Origin: Pleurodeles waltl
Lineage: Eukaryota > Chordata > Amphibia > Caudata > Salamandridae
DNA length: 64,000 bases
Reading direction: 5' to 3'
Assembly (NCBI RefSeq): GCF_031143425.1
Contig: NC_090446.1
Coordinates: forward strand, 653,315,717-653,379,716
The notes under the pieces were generated by a model. That model made no database searches and had not been told where the DNA came from. It saw only the letters and a program-made list of their open reading frames with translations. The first letter of the stretch is position 1. Each line of letters starts with the position of its first letter. A program made the translations under genes and the position numbers. Shown in pieces: positions 56,719 to 64,000 of this stretch.

Positions 56719-56771
<53 letters not shown>
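56719..56771. repeat. (TA)n microsatellite
   Basis: About 26 perfect TA units directly after the Penelope-like 3' end, followed by a CATACATACATACATG run. Confidence 0.95.
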
Positions 56772-56774
<3 letters not shown>

Positions 56775-58490
56775 TACATACATACATGGAGTTTCAGTCA
56801 GCCCTCCTTATTCAATGGTCTATTCACCCTAATCACATTTCACCTCAATCCACCACATAATAAAGCATGGGGCACTGGGTGTCCAAATCATTCATAGGCT
56901 ATCTTCCAATGTTAATGAAAGCCTTTTCTCTGATCATGTGCACCCAGCTGCCTGAAAATTCACTTCCGTGCCAGGCTGGTGAGGTGGATTGGTGGGTCAA
57001 ATTATTTTTGTAAGTTGCATATTTTTTATTTGTTTTTTAATTAAAAATAATATAAAAATCACATGCATGCCTGGGTCCCATCTAATGGATTTGTCTATGC
57101 TTGTTGGTAAACAGAAATCAATTTGTCAGATCCCCTTGATAGTAAAATGGATTCACCAAAATCAAAGAGCATGAAGAAGTGTGAATCACAACCCTTTGCT
57201 GTTGTTCTTTAATGTTTCCTATGCAGATATGTCCCACAAATTGTTGAATGGAGCATAAAAGCACATTAGCTTCCTTGGGATACTGTCAAATCTGACAAAC
57301 CTGAGACTTTTGCATTTGGAAAATTGTCTTGTAAAGCCTTTTTGTAAATGAAAACAAATGGAGAGGGTGACAGGAGTATACCTAAGTTAAACATCAACTG
57401 TAAAACCCAGATCAAACAAGTGACAGTCTGTGGGGAATGGTTACTTCATTTCAACAATAATTATGGTACTTGAATTATTTAGAATCTTTACCCTCCAGAA
57501 GTAGGATGACGCCACTATTGATTTTGGTAACATCAAAAAGATTTTCTAATTGCAATACCAATATCCCAAATGAAAATTTAAAAATGCCAAAGTGGCCTGG
57601 GCCACCAGTGTACTCCTGTTTATCTCAGAGAAAAAGAGTCCTGGAGGTTGGGTTTGCAGAAGCCCTAGTACAACAATTTGACCAGAGATCTACAAGGAAA
57701 TTTCTTAAATCTTTGAAATTACTGAGAGAATGCATGATTGAGAGCAGTCACTGAACATGCCTTCTTTGTCATTGTGCACTATATTTTCAAATTCATATGA
57801 AATAGCTAAATAAATAGATGAGATTAAGGCTCCAGGCATTTGTATCTCTCATTGTAGACTTAAGATGTAATACTTACCTTTGGGGGCTGGAACATATAAT
57901 TGACAGGAAACAAAGAACTCCTCTTTAACGTGAACAGAGGATCTCATACAATGTATTTTATCTTGCAGACATGTTGATGACCTAAGGGAATATTTTTAGA
58001 AGTCCATATTTTTGTAGAGTAACATTACTTCTAGAAGAAAGCAATTATTTTCCTTAGTAAAAAAAAAAAAAGGTTAAAGACATATTGAATGCCATGAGAG
58101 GGTTTGTTAGAGACAACACTTGGTCCGTTTGTACATCATAAACCATTGACTTTCCCACATGATACTTCTTAATGATTTTATTTAATAATCTAGCCTTATA
58201 GTCCGCTGCAGAGGGTTAGGTAGTTGTCAAAGTCCCCGAACCCAAAATATAGGCCTGAGCAGCAAGTGAGGGTCTCTAACGAGGCAGAGTGCCTATAACA
58301 ACTTGCATAGGTCAAGGTAGAAATGCTCTAAGGCTCCACTGAGCATTGAATATTCTAAATTAAAAGGGAAAACAGAAAGACAAACACTGGAATTTTGGAG
58401 TAGTAGATTTATACAGCCATTATTAGTCCTGAGACACTTCATTGTGTTCAGTAGAGCTCTCTACATTCCGGTGTTCTCATGTAGGGTGTG
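56772..58490. other. No recognised feature
   Basis: Contains a 94-codon open frame (57470-57754, plus) rich in Lys/Arg with no recognised motif. It also holds an A12 run near 58059. Structure could be an old transposon but no ends are found. Confidence 0.4.
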
Positions 58491-58499
58491 ACAAACATG

Positions 58500-59265
58500 T
58501 TTTTAAGTTTAAGTTTCTTTCAATTTGCACAATTAGTTAAAATCATAGCAAACATTACAATAAAAAAAGCACCTGACTTAAAAAACAGTATCATGCAGAT
58601 TACAAAAGATACCACTAACAAGTAAAAAGCATGCACTATTCCATGATTAATAATATAAAAAAGTAGCAGCAAAAAGCCCCATTCGTAATAGCAGCAGCGA
58701 GAGATCATTTATCATACAGTTTATAAAAGATACTGCTAATAGGACAAAATGCACACTGTCACATAATTAACAATATAGCAGCAAAAACCCTATTTATGAT
58801 AGCAGCCACAGGAGATAGGAGGTAAGTTTAAACAAATGCTCAATAAAAGTGCAAGTGCTAAACAGAACCTACAGAAGCAAGCAAACCCTTTGCATATGTA
58901 TACAAAAATTAAAGTGCAAGGCATGAAAGTTTCAGCTAACAATAAGATAGCCCGGTCTACCCTGAAGGAGGCCTGCTCGCTCACTGGTATGGGCTTTGCT
59001 CTCAAGGTGTAACATTTTTTAGCATTAACAAGGCAATTGTCATAAACTTAATGAATCTTGGGGTCAGTTGTCACGAGTCACCTTTCAGACTTTCAATTAC
59101 AGCTTTTATGCAGATCCTTATGCTCAACTGCCTTAAAATTGGAAGAAGAGAATATTGTCTGGGTGAACTTAAAAAAGGGCACAGTCATAGAACATGTGAA
59201 AGTGTCTCCTGCTTATAACCACATCCTCTACATAAACGTTTGAAGTGCCGGTCAGACAGATGTAC
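58500..59265 (-). mobile_element. LINE 3' end with Cys-rich C-terminal tail (minus strand)
   Basis: The minus strand at about 59265-59165 reads DRHFKRLCRGCGYKQETLSHVLYDCALF. The C-x2-C...H...C arrangement is the zinc-knuckle-like tail at the C-terminus of several LINE proteins ('CR.CG...ET..H.L..CP'). The following about 650 bp would be 3' UTR and includes a 110-bp tandem duplication. The RT is not seen upstream (59270-59400). Clade not resolved. Confidence 0.45.
58593..58816. repeat. Tandem duplication of about 110 bp
   Basis: Unit 1 (58593-58705) and unit 2 (58714-58816) share ATGCAGATTACAAAAGATAC / ATACAGTTTATAAAAGATAC, ATGATTAATAATAT / ATAATTAACAATAT, AGCAGCAAAAAGCCCCATTC / AGCAGCAAAAACCCTATTTA and TAGCAGC...GAGAT. 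Around 75% alike by eye. Located in the presumed LINE 3' UTR. Confidence 0.75.
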
Positions 59266-61975
59266 TTGTATGCTTTAAGTAGTACTCAGCCGAACCTCAA
59301 GCGAATTAGTTGGAACTGTAATAGTGACAAATGTGGAAATTGAGTGATCTAGCTTTTGAAGAGAGGTAGAAAAACAACACAAATAAACTTACATCTACAT
59401 TTCTATGCAAGAGACTCAGAGGAGTTGTACTTTAGCACTTTTGCTTAGAGACAATGGTTATATTTTTGTGTAAGAAGTTTTAGGAAGACAGGCATTACAT
59501 TTTAATGCATTCCTTGTTCTTGTACTAATGTTTGTGTATTATTTAGGTGGAGAAATTCGAAGACAATCTATAGTCTACATTACATACGTTTTGGAAAAAG
59601 GTAGGAGGCCATTTCAAATTGTATATCAGGATTATTTCAGTGGTCTGTAAATCCGAAGGCTTTTCAGACAATTTGCTGGATAATTTGTGTTGTAATATTC
59701 TCATTTGAGCTCCATTTGTTTCTAATGTTTTTGGAAGGTGATAATCTCTTGGGAGATGCTAGAGCTGCCTAGCAGAACCTTTGAAGGAAGTTTTGGAAAT
59801 TTTCATTGAATGCTGCCTCAGAAATGGCTCTGAAATCCACGACCTGTAGCCAAATTCTTTGAAGTTGTACAACATAATGCTCAAACCGATTTTTTTCCCA
59901 AAACTTTCTTTAACGTTGCTCGTCCCAAGCTGTCAAGGGTGGGGAGGGGCGGCGGAGTTGGGATAAACCATAGGCGGGTTTTGGTGAGTTTGGGGATTCT
60001 CTCTCACTTGCTCACTGTGTGCAGTTGAGTGGAAATTTACCCCTCACCACACGGACATTTCACCATCTCTCACTAATGAGAGCACATTCAGCTCAGGAAC
60101 TACTGGGGCAGAAACACATCAAACGATTTTAAAAGTGGGAGCCCCTGACCTCTTATACTTCAGGGTAACGTCTGTGCAACTGATTGCGAGGTCAAATGTC
60201 AGAATTCTTAACCATACTGGTATGTTCCTCTTTTCAACTGACTAGGAACAGAGCACCTCGAATAATCACCAACTGTGATTTATCTTTTAAAGGCTAAGAG
60301 AGAGAACATAGGTCTAGCCACCTGATATCCAAAGCAAAGTTTCTCTTTTTTTAATGTAGCTTGGGGCTGCCCCCTCACTCCAGGATAGCAGGATTCCACA
60401 TTTTCCATTTGACAACCTATTTCACCTACTGTTTGTGGTCTTCGTATGCTTCCATTATATACCATTTGGAAAACAGTGGTTTACAATAGAGAAGCCCCAG
60501 TCTGGAAACACGTTGCCCAGAAGTGACAGAACTAGGCGGCCATTCTTTTAAAGTTGCGTTCAACTATTTACTCATTCACTGATCTTCACTCGCTCACTCA
60601 CCCAATGCAATGTAGAATTATTTATCTCTTAATACTGTCTGGCCGCAATGACAGGCAGACTGACTTGTGCCGTGAACTGCTGATGTGGCATTCGGCGGTG
60701 AAAGGGAGCAGGAACTGATTTCTCACTGTTGTGCAGTGATAATCAGCAGTTAATGGCTCGCACATTCATAACACATTTCATTCCCATTTTCTCTCACGTC
60801 TTCATTACTGAAGAATTTTAGTACACAGGTACTCGCTTCACCTGAATAGAATCAAGCAATGAATCAAATAAACAAAAAAGGCATAGGCTCTGTCCATCCC
60901 TGCAACCTAAGCATTTCTTAACCACTCTTCAGACTTAGACAAGGTGATATCCAAATCTGGGGAAACATGCCACAAAATCTGTGCAATATTCTCACATTTC
61001 TGTGGGAAAAGGTGATGAAAACAGTGATAGCACTATTGGGCAGAGCATCTTAATGCTAAGATCTCTGTATCGCTCACATTTCCCCTTCATGCATCTCAGC
61101 AGTCGTCTTGTGTAACAATGACAGGGTACCTGTAGCCTATACAGAACCGGGAGGGACCACATTGCCTGGCACACCAACACATAATTCGCCCAGATGTATT
61201 GTGGTAAGTGCAGTGTATAATCGCAATCACTTTAGTTGAAAGTTTTTAGCATTCACCTTTATTGTTGCAACCAATGTTGTGTATCTCTAGACACGTGTTT
61301 TAGGATAGTTGTCCTCCAGTAGACAATAACAACTTTAATTTGGGGGTGCCGACAATGCTGCTTACAGTCTTCTCAGGTTTCTGTGCCACTTCCAGAGTGC
61401 CGGTGCATCCCAGAGCTCGTCAGCCCTAAAACTCAACTAAAAGCCATACGAAAAACAGGGAGGGAGCACACTGCCTGGCATACAGCAAAAAGTTTGACCA
61501 AATGCACTGCGCCAATGTGATAAAATCATGTTGCTTGTGATACTGAAATGTGTATGTCCAAGTATGTAATACTTAATACCTCTTTGCTAAATAATCTGAG
61601 AACAATGCCATCTTCCCTGGCACACAAAGCTTGTACTAGAAGACACTATTCCCCTGGACGTGGGGAAGGCGTTTAATATGGCCATACTGGCCATACCGGG
61701 CATCAGGCATTTCTCTTGGAGGCTGGAAGGGTGGGCGGGAGGGTGCTTTTGTTACTGGGTGGGTTGGTTTTGTAGCAGTGCAGCAGATTTTATCTGTATA
61801 TCCAACAGTTTTCAGGCAACAATAAAAGTGCCAAGATAACTCTGGGGATTATAATGTATCTGCTGGAGAGAGATCAGAGGTTTGTTTAGTGGCAGTTTTG
61901 AGAGGGTTAATATGCCTGCTCCAAAGAACGTGTACTATGAAGGTTACAGAACAGTTTTTTATGTGCATCAATCAA
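59266..61975. other. No firm feature; one weak direct repeat
   Basis: A GGGAGGGACCACATTGCCTGGC segment at about 61148 recurs as GGGAGGGAGCACACTGCCTGGC at about 61459, each preceded by a CCATAC/CCTATAC and followed by A-rich sequence, suggesting two relics of one old repeat. Otherwise no gene, RNA or transposon is supported. Confidence 0.4.
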
Positions 61976-62819
61976 TCAGTCAACATTTATAAAGCGCGGG
62001 GTTCTCAAGGCGCTAGCTGGGGGACATGGGTCTGACAAAGAGCCAGATCTTGAGGTCCTTCCTGAACTGAGCCAGTGATGGAGACTGCCTGAGGTGGAGA
62101 GGGATTGTGTTCTAGGTCTGTGCGGCGAGGTAGGAGAAGGATCTTCCTCCAGCTGTGCTCTTCCAGATCCTGGGGATGGTAGCGAGGGCCAGTTGTGCTG
62201 AACAGAGTGCGTCAAGGGGTTGTAGACAGAGAGTCGTGGTTGAGGTTGGCAGGTCTGACGTTGTGGAAGGCCTTGTATGCATGGATCAGAAGTTTGAAGG
62301 TGATGCGTTTGTTGACAGGGAGCCAGTGTAGGTCTCCCAGGTGGATGGGGATGTGGCTGTGGCGGGTGATTTACAGGATCAGTCTGGCCACAGCGTTCTG
62401 TATTCTCTCGAGTCTTGATAAGAGTTTTTTGTTGATTCCGGCATACAGTGTGTTGCCGTAGTCACTTTGCTGCTGACGAGTGCCTGGGTGACTGTTCTTC
62501 TTGCCTCAATGGGGATCCAGTTGAAGATCTTCCGGAGTAGGCATAGGGTGTGGAAGCATGATGAGGACATTGCATTGACTTGGTGGGCCATGGACAGATG
62601 AGTTGACAATGGTGCCGAGGTTGTGGGCGTGGTCAGTCAGAGGTGGGACAGTTCCGAGGCTACTGGGCCACCAGGAGTCATCCAAGGTGGAAGCTGCAGG
62701 GCCCAGGATGGGGATCTCCGTCTTGTCTGAGTTAAGCCTCAGGCCGCTTTCCCTCATCCAATCGGTTACTGCCTTCGCTCCATTGTGAAAGTTCTTTTTG
62801 GCTGTTGATGCTTCGTTGG
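61976..62819 (-). mobile_element. L2-type LINE 3' part (minus strand), interrupted by an LTR
   Basis: On the minus strand the element ends with TTTATAAATGTTGACTGATTGATTGATG-like sequence (61970-61990). The coding part reads MRESGLRLNSDKTEIPILGP, DDSWWPSSLG (62757-62650), FNWIPIEARRTVTQALVSSK (62540-62480), HLGDLHWLPVNKRITFKLLI-type sequence (62345-62280) and HLAAQTWNTI-like wording near 62110. It matches the L2 at 22.5-26.7 kb block by block but differs enough to be an older subfamily or copy. Several frameshifts. The solo LTR at 62820 separates it from its RT YxDD region at 63686. Confidence 0.8.
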
Positions 62820-63680
62820 TGTTCTGCTCTGCTGCAAACTAAGAGGAAAACACTGGCAAGTAATGCAGCACTCCTAGTTTGAGTAATGAATTTATTAAGG
62901 CACGTCCCAGATATCAAATAAAGTACACAAAAACATGAACACAAGCATTTAACTTGAATGCAACAAAAACATGTACATGCCAAAATACTCACAGCAGTTG
63001 AACAATGACAGGCATAAAAAGGTGCAACCCACCAACAGTGATTATATGCAGCGAATATATATGCACAGTGAAGCTAGATAATTAAGAATAAAAAATGCAT
63101 CACCATGGGGATCGAATCCAATATCATCCTTGTCAACGTCAAGCTGAGGAACCCTGGACAGCTGAGAAAGGAGAAACCTTCCCCAAAGGGATCTTGTTTT
63201 GAGCCGTGCATCCACCCGTAAAATGAGTTCCTCCTGCCTCAGTGCCAAGCTTCCCCTCCTTATATATCTATAAACCCCAGAGGAAGGTTCTGGCAACTTC
63301 ACCTCCCTTCAAGTAAGTTATGAACTTCAAGCGCCGGACGTACTTGGTCTGCGTCAAAAACATGAAAAGGAATTGGTCCTACTCTGATGCACATTCCAGA
63401 GACAAAGAAACAGTATTTTTCCGTAATGAAAACATTGAAAACATTCCCAAGCTGAGACGGTCTTATCACGTCTACTGTCCACATCCCCCATGTTATGTTT
63501 CTGCGCAGTGCAACCCGCTGCTGGTAGGAAGAAGTGCAAACACGTTCTATGTGGAAAACAAGCTCGGTGTGGAAAAATCCTGTGCCACCAATATGATGGC
63601 TAGCATCTGAAGCTAAGCTAAACACAAAATGGAGTCAGTGGTCAAGATGGATTCGGTGTTTAAATACAGATAGCATTACA
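62820..63680 (-). mobile_element. 0.86-kb solo LTR inserted in L2 (minus strand)
   Basis: On the minus strand it starts TGTAATGCTATC and ends GCAGAACA (TG..CA). The flanks are GTTGG (62815-62819) and GTCGG (63681-63685), a 5-bp target duplication with one change. Signals in order: a TATATAAGG box (minus, plus 63258-63266), AATAAA (minus, near 62890) and the end. The L2 reading resumes on the far side, which fixes both boundaries. No gag or pol. Open frames of 86-108 codons inside (63042-63625) are opposed by a frame on the other strand and look incidental. Family: retrovirus-like or Gypsy-like LTR, unresolved; unrelated to the other two LTR families here. Confidence 0.7.
63258..63266 (-). promoter_or_regulatory. 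TATA box of the 0.86-kb LTR
   Basis: TATATAAGG on the minus strand, about 415 bp from the LTR start, with a polyadenylation-type AATAAA about 370 bp further along. Position fits a U3 promoter. Confidence 0.5.
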
Positions 63681-63685
63681 GTCGG

Positions 63686-63742
63686 TAAGGGAGAGAATGA
63701 GATGTATGTCGTTGGCATATGAGACGATGTTGAGCCCCTGGT
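63686..63742 (-). pseudogene. L2 RT fragment with the YxDD region
   Basis: The minus strand reads LNIVSYAND, which corresponds to the 'LNIVSYADDTQL' catalytic block of the L2 RT, with the first catalytic Asp changed to Asn. This is the piece missing from 61976-62819 and shows that the LTR split one LINE. It ends abruptly near 63742. Confidence 0.65.
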
Positions 63743-64000
63743 GCACAGCTCAGTTGGACTCTGCTTTTGCCATAGAGATCCTTTTGTACTGTGCAGTTCA
63801 TAAGTTACTATCGTAATCTAGCACAGTAGGCTATGAACTGTCATCAAAAATCTGCATGCAAACTGAATGGTACAGATTAGAAAGTTATGTTTTTCCCAGT
63901 CTTTATTTATCCTAATTTGACTAAAAAGGGTTTGTTTGGGTAGAAATAAATAATTAGTAAAGTCACCCATCACCACTGTGTTACGTTCTGAATCCTGAGT
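63743..64000. other. No recognised feature
   Basis: AT-rich window edge without assigned motifs. Confidence 0.4.

Larger units (their letters stand above)
55900..56720 (+). mobile_element. Penelope-like element, 5'-truncated 3' end
   Basis: The C-terminal coding remnant FDRVKKLRRLESRFIIQMKT and VPFGMNNDEELFVHL (55976-56084) ends in a stop and has the 'LR.RE..WI..L.T..P.GLN...D' form seen at the end of the GIY-YIG endonuclease of Penelope-like elements. Downstream come a long 3' region with a polypyrimidine tract, a GGTCGAAACGCGTCG motif (56621-56635) of the kind found in hammerhead ribozymes of these elements, and AATAAACGTGAG. A GGCACCGCGCTCC block (55926-55938) just before the coding remnant may be a piece of the element's 5' repeat. 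It ends in a (TA)n run. Only the last about 40 codons of the ORF remain. Confidence 0.6.

Noticed and set aside
57470..57754. 94-codon ORF considered as a transposase fragment
   Set aside because: No DDE, helix-turn-helix or other motif could be identified, and no flanking inverted repeats were found.
63042..63625. 86- and 108-codon minus ORFs and a 96-codon plus ORF as possible viral genes
   Set aside because: They fall inside a solo LTR, oppose each other and show no recognisable gag, pol or env motif.

Overview
This window looks like TE-dense, gene-poor DNA from a very large vertebrate nuclear genome. The mixture of L1, L2/CR1-like, DIRS, Penelope-like, long-LTR and palindromic non-autonomous DNA elements fits a salamander, probably a newt-like caudate. 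That assignment is inference from repeat style and recollection of such repeats, not from a search. There is no operon structure, no ribosome-binding sites and no long intact cellular ORF. I recognise no host exon, and almost every coding-like stretch is a decayed transposon or a composition artefact.

Layout, left half. 0-12 kb: mostly unrecognised unique or very old DNA, with a LINE tail at the left edge, one decayed L2/CR1-type LINE (4.15-5.95 kb) and a MIR-like SINE (9.9-10.05 kb). 12.4-12.94 kb: three direct repeat units, running into a decayed DIRS retrotransposon (12.94-15.54 kb, gag then RT). 15.6-16.05 kb: L2/CR1 fragment. 16.77-19.04 kb: L1 ORF2 (+). 22.17-22.34 kb: foldback element. 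22.5-26.66 kb: a near full-length L2-type LINE (+) with three ~450-bp 5' monomers, endonuclease, RT and a TGAT tail. 26.94-27.48 kb: GC-rich terminal-inverted-repeat element. 27.9-31.1 kb: L1 (-) with ORF1 and the start of ORF2.

Layout, right half. 31.7-33.1 kb: a 1.4-kb LTR (-). 33.24-37.87 kb: L1 (+) split by a 1.95-kb solo LTR with a perfect 5-bp target duplication. 38.5-42.45 kb: L1 (-) split by a 0.94-kb inverted-repeat element. 42.65-44.04 kb: a second copy of the 1.4-kb LTR (+). 44.5 kb: SINE. 49.17-55.27 kb: a degenerate 15-bp minisatellite (CACTCCACTCTATGC-like) split by a second copy of the 1.95-kb LTR. 55.37-55.86 kb: a long imperfect palindrome. 55.9-56.72 kb: Penelope-like 3' end with a hammerhead-like motif. 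58.5-59.3 kb: LINE 3' end (-). 61.98-63.74 kb: L2 (-) split by a 0.86-kb solo LTR.

The elements do not work together as a pathway; the useful signal is nesting order and a few unusual element parts. The most interesting item is a 61-codon ORF with two hydrophobic segments that is intact in both copies of the 1.4-kb LTR, at about 72% amino-acid identity, with half of its changed codons synonymous. Others are the 15-bp minisatellite that keeps several frames open, the L2 monomers that each carry a strong splice-donor-like motif, and the hammerhead-like remnant.
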